The notes beneath the pieces were generated by a model. It ran no database searches, was not told the origin of the DNA, and saw nothing but the letters and a program-made list of their open reading frames with translations. The translations under genes were made by a program, and so were the position numbers. Shown here piece after piece: positions 1 through 6,923 of a stretch of 7,470 nt of DNA. Within the stretch, counting starts at the first letter, position 1. Each line of letters begins with the position of its first letter. The DNA comes from Thermoplasmata archaeon (GTDB lineage: Archaea > Thermoplasmatota > Thermoplasmata > Thermoplasmatales > Thermoplasmataceae): assembly GCA_021850835.1 (NCBI GenBank), contig JAJZKS010000083.1, forward strand, positions 1-7,470. Reading direction: 5' to 3'.

Positions 1-183
1 TCTTGGTCTCTCTATATATTCGGAAAATCCTATAGTATCAGTAACGCGAATTTTACATTATTGTTGCCAACCGGCTCTTTCAACTATTCCATAATGACAG
101 GGGGTTTGTATTTCGCTGAACCGCCAATAGGCACCTTCTTCGTGTCCGGAAGTGCGGTTGACATAAACGTGACCTTTGTGAAG
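1..183 (+). repeat. Tail of an Ig-like G-L-P-x-G-x-x-W repeat unit
   Basis: Residues 1-61 begin at the S-W position of the repeat and continue through an L-P-T-G-S-F turn (equivalent to L-P-N-G-T-Y in other units) and a closing strand with V-S-G and V-T-F. The upstream half of the unit, with the G-L-P motif, must lie before the window. This shows that the gene is cut by the window edge and that at least one repeat precedes the first propeller block. Confidence 0.8.
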
Positions 184-3100
184 ACAACCTCTGCCAATGT
201 TACAACCATATCCGTTGGCAAGAGCCCTGATGCACTTGTTTCTGATAGTGCCAACGGGTATCTGTACGTTGCTAATTACGGCTCAGGCAATGTCACAGTG
301 ATTAACGAGAGCACAAACAAGGTCCTTGCCTCCATAGATGTTGGCTCGGGGCCGGATGCTATCGTAGTTGATCCCCAGAACGGTCTGGTATACGTTGCCA
401 ATTATCTGTCCGGAACCGTGTCAATCATAAATGGAACCAGCTTGGTAAGTACTGACATAGTGGGGAGCAATCCAAAAGCCCTTGTATATGACTCATTCAA
501 CAACTTCATTTATGTTGCAAATTACGGAACTGATACTGTATCCGTCATAAATGCATCTTCCGACCTAGTTATAGCAAACGTGACCGTACAGTCCGGCCCA
601 AGTGCCTTTGCCATAAATACAACAAACGGGCTGGTTTACGTCACCAATTCACTCTCCGATTCCGTGAGCATCATAGACGGCACCCTGTATGTGAGAAGTT
701 TCGGTGTGGGTGCCGATCCCAGTTCCCTTGCATATGACCCGGCAACGGGCGTGCTTTACATCGCGGATTCCGGCTCAAATGAAGTTACGGCGGCCTTTTT
801 CAATCCCGGGGGGCAGTCTGTTTCCAACACGTCTACTTCAACAATAAATGGTTCTCAAACATCAACCGGAGGAAGCTATGGGGGAAGTTTCGGGGGCTCC
901 CCTTCCATTTCCGGAGCAACCGGGGGAACCTATGAGATTGTTAACAATCAGGTGGCATCCCAGACGCCAATCACTCCCGAAGTTGCGTTCAAGGCTTTTT
1001 ACATGGACTGTGGCGGGCAGTATTACATGACCTTTGATGTCATTCCTAAAAACAACTTTATGATGGTGCTCAATGTGTCCCAGCTGAGAGACCTCATTGA
1101 TTATGTTGCAAGCCAGGCCCCTGCAGGCTTGAGTCCGCTCATAAATGACACGGTCATAGCCGACCTGCCCGTAGCTGCAATTGACTCAACGGGAATTCAG
1201 GTTCTTTCACTTCTCATCAACATTGCAGATGGAAACTGGCCAGGAGCAGCTTTAGACCTGACGGGCCTGATCCTGGAAAATGGCTTCAATGTCCATCTTC
1301 CGCCATCCAGCGCTGTTGGGCTGACCATTGACATCGCAAATGAAATCATCACAGAACAATCCGTGCTTTCAGAGTACCTGCTTGCCAACGACCCGGGTAT
1401 TACTTTCACGGCAGGATATGCGCAGTACCATCCAGATGCCATGGTTGGGCTGGGGCAGGAATTGCAAATAACATTCCCTCTCAGCGGCAGCCCATCGGGC
1501 TCCTTCCCCTCCACAGTGGACGTATCCCTGAATTATAACTACTTCGTGGAAAGTATCTATGCCCTGGCAGCAAGTCCCGTGCAGAACATAAGCCTGCTCT
1601 CGGCGTCGAACAGCAGCACTGTAAATTTGGCCCAATTGAGCAACAAATTTTCGCTCACATTTGAAGAACAAGGGCTGCCACAGGGCATTTCCTGGGGAGT
1701 CATACTCAACGGGGCAACAATAATGTCCCAATCTGACGATATTGTTTTCAGCGGGCAGGAAGGAATGAACTTCACGTACAGCATTGTCAGCCCCAAAGGT
1801 TGGTACGCATATGTTCCAAATGGTACAATAATCACCTGTTCGGATGCCTTGACAGTAGTGACGTTCCTGCCGTACAGGTACAGTACTATTGTCAAAGAAA
1901 CCGGACTGTTAACAGGCAGTACCTGGGGAGTAAATGTCAACGGCTCGTTCTACAGCGCCACCGGAAATTCAATGAACATTATGTTGCCGAATGGCACCTA
2001 CAACCTGTCCTTCATAACCAGCGGAAATTACCTAATGATTCCAGCCAGCCAGAACATCACGGTAAATGGGAAACCACAGACAATTTATGTGCAATTCACT
2101 CCCATTATCAACGTGAGAACCGACAATATCCCGGTGGGTGTGGATCCTGTAGATGTCATATACGATGGTGTGAACAACTACATCTATGTTGCCAATTACG
2201 GTTCCGCAAACGTTAGCGTCATAAGTGGCACTCATGTAATCGGAACTGTTTCCGTGGGAGCCAACCCTGACTACCTGGTGGTTGATCCAAGGAATGGAAT
2301 CGTTTATGTGGCCAACTACGGCTCCCAGACAGTTTCCATGATCAGTGGAACCAGCCTTGTTGGAACCATTGAGGTGGGGGCAGGGCCCGATGCCATGGTA
2401 TACTCCAATGGATATGTGTATGTTGCAAACAGCATCTCGGGAACAATAAGTGCCATACAGACCTACTCCATCAGTTTCACATCTGAAACCAGCATAATCA
2501 ACCTTAATGCCGCCAAGTCGACCAGTGCAATCGATCCAAACAGCAATATGAAATATGCCCTGCCGGACCCCCAGAATTACATCATGGTAACCAAGCTGCC
2601 CCCAATCTACAGTGCCAGGTTTACCGAAACAAACCTGCCTGTGGGGGCGGAATGGTATGTTAACTTCAGCAACGGAGAATCCTTTTCCTCAACCGGGATC
2701 TACTTAACAGCTTATCTGCCAAATGGCACGTACAACTATACAGTGCACACAGTGGACAAAGTTTACGCCCCGGTATCTCCTTCGGGAACACTAACCATCA
2801 GTGGCGCACCATTTTCCGCCAAAATAGGCTTTTATGAACTTACATACACCCTGACTGTTTTAGAAACCGGGCTCCCATCGGGCACACCCTGGTACGTGAA
2901 TATATCTGGTGGAGCATCAGCCCATTCTGTTAACGATTCTGTTTCCATGAGCCTTTACGATGGCACTTATACTTTGGCCGTACACTCCGGAGACAGCAAA
3001 TACATCCCAGTTACTCCAACACTGCTGATTCATGTCAACGGAACCGCCGTTGTTGAAACTGTGGTTTTCAAACTTGTGCTTTACAATGTTACACTGATCC

Positions 3101-5574
3101 AGAATGGGCTCCCACAGGGGAATGCGTGGTATGTCAACATTACCAATGGCGGCGAATACGTCTCAACTTCAACGAGCATAACCATTCAGCTTTCCAATGG
3201 TACATACAACTACACTGTTTCTACCACCCTTAAAAGCTATAGTGCCTCCGGCGGAATTATTTCTGTAAACGGGGCACCCTTGCAGAGAAACATAACTTTC
3301 AACCCAGTCCTATTCCATGTTTCCATCCAGGAATCCGGACTACCGGGAGGTGCTGCCTGGTATTTCAATATTTCCGGAGGCCAGCATCAATTGATAACAG
3401 GCAATTTGTCACAACTGGCCCTTATGAACGGTTCGTATTCATTCAGTGTTGCCGTGGATAACAAAAATTACATGCCCACTTACTATTCCGGCCAATTTAT
3501 TGTGGACGGGAAAAATATACAAATTTCAGTTGTTTTTGTTCCTGTGACATACAATATTTCTGTTTCCGAAACAGGGCTGCCCTCAGGAGATGTGTGGTAT
3601 CTTAACCTGACAGCAGGGGGATCATACGCTTCGCTTTCATTGTCGCTTATTCTGAGTTTGCAGAACGGAACTTATCACTTTGACGTGGCCTCAGGAGACA
3701 AGAGATATGAAGCGTACGCGTTGACAGGAACTTTTGTGGTAAGCGGCAAGCCCATCTCTCTCAACATTGCATTCAAGCCAGTAAAATATTCCATCAATTT
3801 CCTGGAAAAAGGATTTCCAGCAGGAGGTGTCTGGTATGTCAATATCACTGGCCTTCCATCTTCGGGTGAAATAACTGGCTCCGGCTTTGATATCCAACTT
3901 CTTAATGGAACCTACAGTTATTCAGTCTCGACACCCGACAAGACCTACATGGCACCTGGAGGTACCATCACAGTAAACGGCCAAAACCTTACCGTATCAG
4001 TTGTATTTGCATTGGTGGTTTACCCGGTGACGTTCCGGGAAGTGGGACTCCCTGCCGGTACTGAGTGGTATGTTATTGCCAGTGGAATGGGTGTGCTGTC
4101 CTCATCTTCAACAACATCCACAATCGTGTTGATGCTGGCTAACGGTTCCTATGAGTTCAACATCCCCGGCGTGCCTGGTTATCACACACTATTGAATTCA
4201 GGGAATTTCACGGTGAGTGGCAGATCGGATACGGTCAATATAACCTGGGCCATCAACCTGTACAATATATCCTTCGAAGAAAACAGCCTGCCTCTCGGAA
4301 CCAGCTGGATGATATATGTCAATGGGAATTTCCACTCATCCTCCAACAATTACATCAATTTGTCACTGTCCAACGGAACCTACAGCTTCACTGTGTCACC
4401 TGTTACAGGTTATACCGCCCTCAACGGCTCTGGAACTTTGGGTATCTCAGGATCTAATGTAACAGAGGTTGTTGAATTTGTCAAGAATGCGACCCTTTAC
4501 CTATCAGTGAGACCCGTAGGGGCTTCTGTGTACATTGACGGTGTCGAAGTGTCTCCAGGCACTTTTTCACTGGCGCCAGGAACATACTACATCAATGCTT
4601 CACTTGCAGGTTACAGTTCTTACAGCAACTTCCTGTATCTGGGAGCTGGAATCACGCATTACATTCAGATTGATCTGCATCCGCTTCCCGTGTACGGATA
4701 CCTGGCTGGCAATGTAACCCCGAAAGATGCACTGATAGTTGCAAACGGAGAGGTTATACCCGTTCAAAACGGCTTATTTAACTGTACCCTGCGTCCTGGA
4801 ACCTATTACCTTTCGGTGACTGCCACTGGTTACCAGGAAGAGTTCTACAAGGTGCATGTGAGCAAAGACAAGACAACTGACATCGACATCACCCTCACGA
4901 AGATTTCCGGCACTTACGTGGTCTCCGGGCACGTCAATCCTGCCAATGCGAGCGTAATGTTCGGAGAATATTCAGCTTACGCGAATTCTTCAGGATTTTA
5001 CAGTATCTCTCTGGCGCCTGGGCTTTACATTGTTTTTATTTACTATCCAGGGTACGAGCCGATAGAGAAGCAGCTGAATATAAAAAATAGTATTAACGGG
5101 CTCAACTTCTCACTGAGGGAGGGCCCAAGGCCATCTTACGAGCACATTTTTGAAAATGTGACAACTTCAGGATTTAATGTGACCGTTTCTTCATTCAAGC
5201 CTATCAAGGGAGGCTACACAATATCATACACAGCAACGTCAAATGGCACCCTGAGGCTTGTGATTCCTTATGATGGGCTCGGCAACACAACAATAGCAGA
5301 TATCCTCAATTCGAGGCTTTTTATCAATGGCCAAAGGTACTTCAATTTCTCTGTCTCCTTTTTGAGCATTAATGGAAACTATTCCATTGTGCTTACCGTG
5401 CACAATTTAACTGGAGATCCAACTCTTTCCTGGCTTTACAATCCACTGGCAGTTCCTCCCAAACAGCCGGCGAAGGGACTTCCATTTTTGGAGTTGATGG
5501 CAATAATTGCGGGTGCATGTTCTGCTGTTCTTGTTCCAGGGCTTTACTTCATATGGCGAAAACGCAACAATTGA
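1..5574 (+). CDS. Giant membrane-anchored surface protein with YVTN propeller, Ig-like repeats and PEGA modules (5' partial)
   Basis: The frame is open from base 1 to a TGA at 5572-5574, giving 1857 visible residues. A TTG at base 61 is not a credible start, because residues 1-62 already form the tail of a repeat unit (W at 2, the L-P-T-G-S-F turn at 22-27). The true start and any signal peptide lie upstream. Order of modules: partial Ig-like unit 1-62; YVTN blades 63-268; Ser/Gly/Thr linker 269-310; unrecognised domain 311-545; two Ig-like units 549-702; YVTN blades 703-820; linker 821-868; eight Ig-like units 870-1494; three PEGA-like modules 1498-1706; membrane-proximal domain 1711-1812; transmembrane helix about 1827-1851; tail RKRNN. 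About 64 N-x-S/T sequons and only four cysteines are visible, with few charged residues, as expected for an exported glycoprotein of an acidophile. No catalytic motif is seen. Adhesion, a glycocalyx or envelope role, or ligand binding are all possible; the exact function is unknown. Confidence 0.93.
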   Translation, partial: SWSLYIFGKSYSISNANFTLLLPTGSFNYSIMTGGLYFAEPPIGTFFVSGSAVDINVTFVKTTSANVTTISVGKSPDALVSDSANGYLYVANYGSGNVTVINESTNKVLASIDVGSGPDAIVVDPQNGLVYVANYLSGTVSIINGTSLVSTDIVGSNPKALVYDSFNNFIYVANYGTDTVSVINASSDLVIANVTVQSGPSAFAINTTNGLVYVTNSLSDSVSIIDGTLYVRSFGVGADPSSLAYDPATGVLYIADSGSNEVTAAFFNPGGQSVSNTSTSTINGSQTSTGGSYGGSFGGSPSISGATGGTYEIVNNQVASQTPITPEVAFKAFYMDCGGQYYMTFDVIPKNNFMMVLNVSQLRDLIDYVASQAPAGLSPLINDTVIADLPVAAIDSTGIQVLSLLINIADGNWPGAALDLTGLILENGFNVHLPPSSAVGLTIDIANEIITEQSVLSEYLLANDPGITFTAGYAQYHPDAMVGLGQELQITFPLSGSPSGSFPSTVDVSLNYNYFVESIYALAASPVQNISLLSASNSSTVNLAQLSNKFSLTFEEQGLPQGISWGVILNGATIMSQSDDIVFSGQEGMNFTYSIVSPKGWYAYVPNGTIITCSDALTVVTFLPYRYSTIVKETGLLTGSTWGVNVNGSFYSATGNSMNIMLPNGTYNLSFITSGNYLMIPASQNITVNGKPQTIYVQFTPIINVRTDNIPVGVDPVDVIYDGVNNYIYVANYGSANVSVISGTHVIGTVSVGANPDYLVVDPRNGIVYVANYGSQTVSMISGTSLVGTIEVGAGPDAMVYSNGYVYVANSISGTISAIQTYSISFTSETSIINLNAAKSTSAIDPNSNMKYALPDPQNYIMVTKLPPIYSARFTETNLPVGAEWYVNFSNGESFSSTGIYLTAYLPNGTYNYTVHTVDKVYAPVSPSGTLTISGAPFSAKIGFYELTYTLTVLETGLPSGTPWYVNISGGASAHSVNDSVSMSLYDGTYTLAVHSGDSKYIPVTPTLLIHVNGTAVVETVVFKLVLYNVTLIQNGLPQGNAWYVNITNGGEYVSTSTSITIQLSNGTYNYTVSTTLKSYSASGGIISVNGAPLQRNITFNPVLFHVSIQESGLPGGAAWYFNISGGQHQLITGNLSQLALMNGSYSFSVAVDNKNYMPTYYSGQFIVDGKNIQISVVFVPVTYNISVSETGLPSGDVWYLNLTAGGSYASLSLSLILSLQNGTYHFDVASGDKRYEAYALTGTFVVSGKPISLNIAFKPVKYSINFLEKGFPAGGVWYVNITGLPSSGEITGSGFDIQLLNGTYSYSVSTPDKTYMAPGGTITVNGQNLTVSVVFALVVYPVTFREVGLPAGTEWYVIASGMGVLSSSSTTSTIVLMLANGSYEFNIPGVPGYHTLLNSGNFTVSGRSDTVNITWAINLYNISFEENSLPLGTSWMIYVNGNFHSSSNNYINLSLSNGTYSFTVSPVTGYTALNGSGTLGISGSNVTEVVEFVKNATLYLSVRPVGASVYIDGVEVSPGTFSLAPGTYYINASLAGYSSYSNFLYLGAGITHYIQIDLHPLPVYGYLAGNVTPKDALIVANGEVIPVQNGLFNCTLRPGTYYLSVTATGYQEEFYKVHVSKDKTTDIDITLTKISGTYVVSGHVNPANASVMFGEYSAYANSSGFYSISLAPGLYIVFIYYPGYEPIEKQLNIKNSINGLNFSLREGPRPSYEHIFENVTTSGFNVTVSSFKPIKGGYTISYTATSNGTLRLVIPYDGLGNTTIADILNSRLFINGQRYFNFSVSFLSINGNYSIVLTVHNLTGDPTLSWLYNPLAVPPKQPAKGLPFLELMAIIAGACSAVLVPGLYFIWRKRNN
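187..804 (+). repeat. YVTN beta-propeller block 1 (five blades)
   Basis: Five copies of the YVTN-type signature occur at residues about 87, 129, 169, 211 and 251: Y-L-Y-V-A-N-Y-G-S-G, L-V-Y-V-A-N-Y, F-I-Y-V-A-N-Y-G, L-V-Y-V-T-N-S and V-L-Y-I-A-D-S-G. Each is followed by a strand of the V-S-V-I-N type and preceded by a G-x-x-P-x-A-L/I-V-x-D motif, with a period of about 40-42 residues. This is the 7- or 8-bladed propeller family common in archaeal surface proteins, where it usually serves as a binding or structural scaffold. Five blades alone would not close a normal propeller; three more occur after an insertion. Confidence 0.9.
805..930 (+). other. Low-complexity Ser/Gly/Thr linker in the surface protein
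   Basis: Residues 269-310 are dominated by S, T, G and N, with a Gly-Gly-Ser series (G-G-S-Y-G-G-S-F-G-G-S) and two sequons. It is probably a flexible, possibly O-glycosylated spacer between propeller block 1 and the unrecognised domain. The role is inferred from composition only. Confidence 0.7.
931..1635 (+). other. Unrecognised domain inserted in the surface protein
   Basis: Residues 311-545 match no family I recognise. The region starts and ends with strand-like segments (Y-Y-M-T-F-D-V-I near 341-348; I-T-F-T-A-G-Y near 467-473; L-Q-I-T-F-P-L near 488-494; V-D-V-S-L-N-Y near 506-512). Between them lies a run of amphipathic, helix-like segments from about 361 to 463. It has one cysteine (336) and only a few sequons, unlike the repeats around it. 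It sits between two low-complexity or repeat regions, as an independent domain would. A binding or catalytic role is possible, but no active-site pattern is evident. Confidence 0.55.
1645..2106 (+). repeat. Pair of Ig-like G-L-P/W repeat units between the two propeller blocks
   Basis: Unit one spans residues 549-624 (E-E-Q-G-L-P-Q-G-I-S-W, W565). Unit two spans 625-702 (K-E-T-G-L-L-T-G-S-T-W, W642, with L-P-N-G-T-Y at 662-667). The W-to-W spacing is 77 residues, matching the later array. Unit one is the most divergent: its N-G-T-Y turn is replaced by G-M-N-F-T-Y. Unit two has G-L-L in place of G-L-P. Confidence 0.8.
2107..2460 (+). repeat. YVTN beta-propeller block 2 (three blades)
   Basis: Three further blades have signatures at residues about 728 (I-Y-V-A-N-Y-G-S), 768 (V-Y-V-A-N-Y-G-S) and 805 (V-Y-V-A-N-S). 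Each is preceded by V-G-x-x-P-D and followed by V-S-V-I-S, V-S-M-I-S or I-S-A-I-Q. They closely resemble the blades of block 1, for example the shared Y-V-A-N-Y-G-S core, although about 430 residues separate the two blocks. They may complete one split propeller with block 1. Confidence 0.88.
2608..4482 (+). repeat. Tandem array of eight Ig-like G-L-P/W repeats, period about 79 residues
   Basis: Units start near bases 2608, 2842, 3082, 3313, 3550, 3787, 4021 and 4261. The near-invariant Trp falls at residues 885, 964, 1043, 1120, 1199, 1278, 1356 and 1436, so spacing is 77-80. The core pattern is E-x-G-L-P-x-G-x-x-W-Y-V-N-[IF]-[ST], then about 22-25 residues after the Trp an N-G-[TS]-Y turn, then a K-x-Y segment and closing strands with V-x-G and V-x-F. 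Short strands and turns of this kind suggest a beta-sandwich. Unit six has G-F-P and unit eight S-L-P. The units differ clearly at the DNA level, so this is an old duplication kept by selection rather than a recent expansion. Such repeats are familiar from archaeal surface proteins, but I cannot name a database family with certainty. Confidence 0.9.
4492..4680 (+). other. PEGA domain
   Basis: Residues 1498-1560 show the classic PEGA pattern: V-R-P-V-G-A-S-V-Y-I-D-G, then L-A-P-G-T-Y-Y-I-N-A-S-L-A-G-Y. PEGA domains are short beta modules found in exported archaeal and bacterial proteins, usually between a membrane anchor and outer domains. This is the most canonical of the three tandem modules here. 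Confidence 0.85.
4693..5118 (+). other. Two divergent PEGA-like modules in tandem
   Basis: Residues 1565-1635 carry V-T-P-K-D-A-L-I-V-A-N-G, then L-R-P-G-T-Y-Y-L-S-V-T-A-T-G-Y. Residues 1637-1706 carry V-N-P-A-N-A-S-V-M-F-G, then L-A-P-G-L-Y-I-V-F-I-Y-Y-P-G-Y. Both keep the P-G-x-Y ... G-Y half of PEGA, while the first half reads more like a carboxypeptidase-regulatory-like module (G-x-V-x-P-x-x-A). They probably form a stalk with the preceding PEGA domain. Confidence 0.7.
5131..5436 (+). other. Membrane-proximal domain of the surface protein
   Basis: Residues 1711-1812 are not PEGA. Strand-like segments alternate with sequons (N-V-T, N-G-T, N-T-T, N-F-S, N-Y-S, N-L-T), and an I-P-Y-D-G-L ... 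I-L-N-S-R-L-F-I-N-G segment lies in the middle. A short Pro/Lys-rich connector (P-P-K-Q-P-A-K-G) joins it to the membrane helix. It is probably a small beta domain at the base of the stalk; the family is not recognised. Confidence 0.5.
5479..5571 (+). other. C-terminal transmembrane anchor and basic tail
   Basis: Residues about 1827-1851 form an uninterrupted hydrophobic stretch (L-P-F-L-E-L-M-A-I-I-A-G-A ... L-Y-F-I-W), followed at once by R-K-R-N-N and the stop. The positive tail marks the cytoplasmic side, so the whole repeat region lies outside the cell. Confidence 0.88.
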
Positions 5575-5782
5575 ATTCCGCGGTTAGAATACTTCCTTAT
5601 GCGAATAATGAACAGTTCCCAAAATGCCATTCAATCTTATGCGCCACTTTGTTCCGAACGTATGCCGCCTCAGTCGAACCTGCCGTTTGTCAATCAAGAT
5701 TACCCACACAAAACTGGAAAGGAAATCTATTATTTTCTGCCCATTCAGCAAAATCAGGACGATGTGTGAATATGGGAAGTGC
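5575..5782. other. Gap between convergent genes, no supported gene
   Basis: These 208 bases separate the stop codons of the surface-protein gene (+) and sat (-), so terminators for both would be expected here. There is no strong hairpin. Candidate T-rich tracts are a T-A-T-T-T-T stretch at about 5730-5736 for the plus strand and, for the minus strand, T4 tracts opposite about 5748-5757 and 5707-5713. Archaeal termination often uses such short T runs, but these are weak. The octamer cttatgcg occurs twice (5596-5603 and 5636-5643), and gttccgaac at 5651-5659 is a short inverted repeat; both may be chance. Confidence 0.5.
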
Positions 5783-6922
5783 TTACCTGACAAAAGGGTC
5801 CTTAAGCGTGGCAAGAGCCTCGTAGACTTCCCGCCTCATGAGTTCTTTTGAAGGGGTTCCTTTGGACAGAATGAGGCTTCTGAGTCTTGTTCCACTGAAA
5901 TGTTCCTGCTGCTCCCTCGAATGCGCACATTCCTTCTCAGTTACAAGCTGACTACACTTCTGACAGTAGAATGTCTCCTGAAAAGGGATAATTTCCACTC
6001 CCAGATCATCAAAACTAGCCAGATTTTTCTGGGCATCATATGGTCCATAGAAGTCACCAACTCCGGCATGGTCCCTGCCAACTATGAAGTGAGTGCAGCC
6101 ATAGTTCTTCCTCATTATGGCATGCATTACTGCCTCTCTGGGGCCGGCGTACATCATTTCGTAATGCAGCGGGGTCAATAAAACGCGGTCAGAGGGGTAA
6201 TAATAATCTATCAGTGCCCTGTATGACATCAGTATGGCCTCATCAGTGTAATCCCCAGCCTTTTTCTTTCCTATGACGGGACTTATGAATAATCCGTCTG
6301 TGTTTCTCAGTGCCATTCTCTGTATGTCCTCGTGACCCCTGTGCGGGACATTCCTAGTCTGAAATGCAGAGACAGTTTTCCAGCCCTTTTCCATAAAATA
6401 CTTTCGCGTCTCTGCCGGGAATCGCGTGATTGATTTAAACGGAAAATCAACATAGTTGGCTCCACCTATTCTACCACCGATTACCTTGTTTCCGAGGTTT
6501 TTGACCTTCCTGACGCCCGGGTGCTCATCTGACGTAGTTCCAAAAACAGATCTGCATAATTTATCCTTCTCAATGTCATAAATCTCTGAAATGGATAACT
6601 CCGCAATTGGAATATGATGATATGAAAGGACAATCAAATCACCTTCCCTGAAATTTGAGTTCATGGTATCATCTAATGGCAATAGCGAGGGGATGCTCCA
6701 GGGTAAACCATTCTCAAGTCTCTGTTCCCTTAGAACACTTGCATAATCAGAATACCCCATGAAGCCCTCAAGGGGACTGAGAATTCCACTTTTTATGCCC
6801 ATTATGGTCACAGCGGTTTCATAGGAAATTTCTAGTGTGTGCCCAAGGTCGCTCTCGCTGAATTTATTTCTGTCTAAACCTGGAATCTGGATGAGTTTTC
6901 CTCCATGTGGCAATGGAATCAT
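5783..6922 (-). CDS. sat: ATP sulfurylase (sulfate adenylyltransferase)
   Basis: This 379-residue enzyme converts sulfate and ATP to adenylyl sulfate (APS) and pyrophosphate in the cytoplasm, the activating step of sulfate assimilation. Visible family features: N-terminal P-H-G-G-K-L (5-10); G-I-L-S-P-L-E-G-F-M (46-55); active-site motif Q188-T-R-N-V-P-H194-R-G-H197; G-R-D-H-A-G (282-287); a zinc-binding cluster C320-x2-C323-x8-C332 with H334 as a possible fourth ligand; and S-G-T-R-L-R (343-348). There is no C-terminal APS-kinase domain, and the length fits the short archaeal/bacterial monofunctional form. The start at 6922 is preferred because it follows a GGAGG 8 bases upstream and places M-I-P-L-P-H-G-G at the N-terminus. 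An ATG at 6937 overlaps that GGAGG and has no ribosome site of its own. A longer frame back to 7078 would run through conserved cysH codons. The gene lies directly after cysH, probably in one transcript. Confidence 0.95.
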   Translation of the reverse strand: MIPLPHGGKLIQIPGLDRNKFSESDLGHTLEISYETAVTIMGIKSGILSPLEGFMGYSDYASVLREQRLENGLPWSIPSLLPLDDTMNSNFREGDLIVLSYHHIPIAELSISEIYDIEKDKLCRSVFGTTSDEHPGVRKVKNLGNKVIGGRIGGANYVDFPFKSITRFPAETRKYFMEKGWKTVSAFQTRNVPHRGHEDIQRMALRNTDGLFISPVIGKKKAGDYTDEAILMSYRALIDYYYPSDRVLLTPLHYEMMYAGPREAVMHAIMRKNYGCTHFIVGRDHAGVGDFYGPYDAQKNLASFDDLGVEIIPFQETFYCQKCSQLVTEKECAHSREQQEHFSGTRLRSLILSKGTPSKELMRREVYEALATLKDPFVR

Positions 6923-6923
6923 A

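Noticed and set aside
1197..1940. Overlapping minus-strand open frames of about 105-127 codons opposite the surface-protein gene
   Set aside because: They lie wholly antisense to a well-supported domain-rich coding region, have no recognisable motifs and no convincing ribosome sites.
1800..2216. Plus-strand open frame of 138 codons in another frame
   Set aside because: It overlaps the Ig-like and YVTN coding region in the wrong frame; its composition is an out-of-frame reading of the repeats.
5575..5590. GAATTC and CCGCGG palindromes just after the surface-protein stop codon
   Set aside because: Six-base palindromes are expected by chance; there is no hairpin of useful length and no T run after them.
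5584..5814. Possible small basic protein (76 residues) downstream of sat on the minus strand
   Set aside because: It needs a TTG start inside the sat 3' end, has no family resemblance I can see and no clear ribosome site. A gene cannot be fully excluded, but it is not supported.
5624..5851. Plus-strand open frame of 75 codons across the gap
   Set aside because: Its second part is antisense to the conserved C-terminus of sat, and the part in the gap has no recognisable feature.
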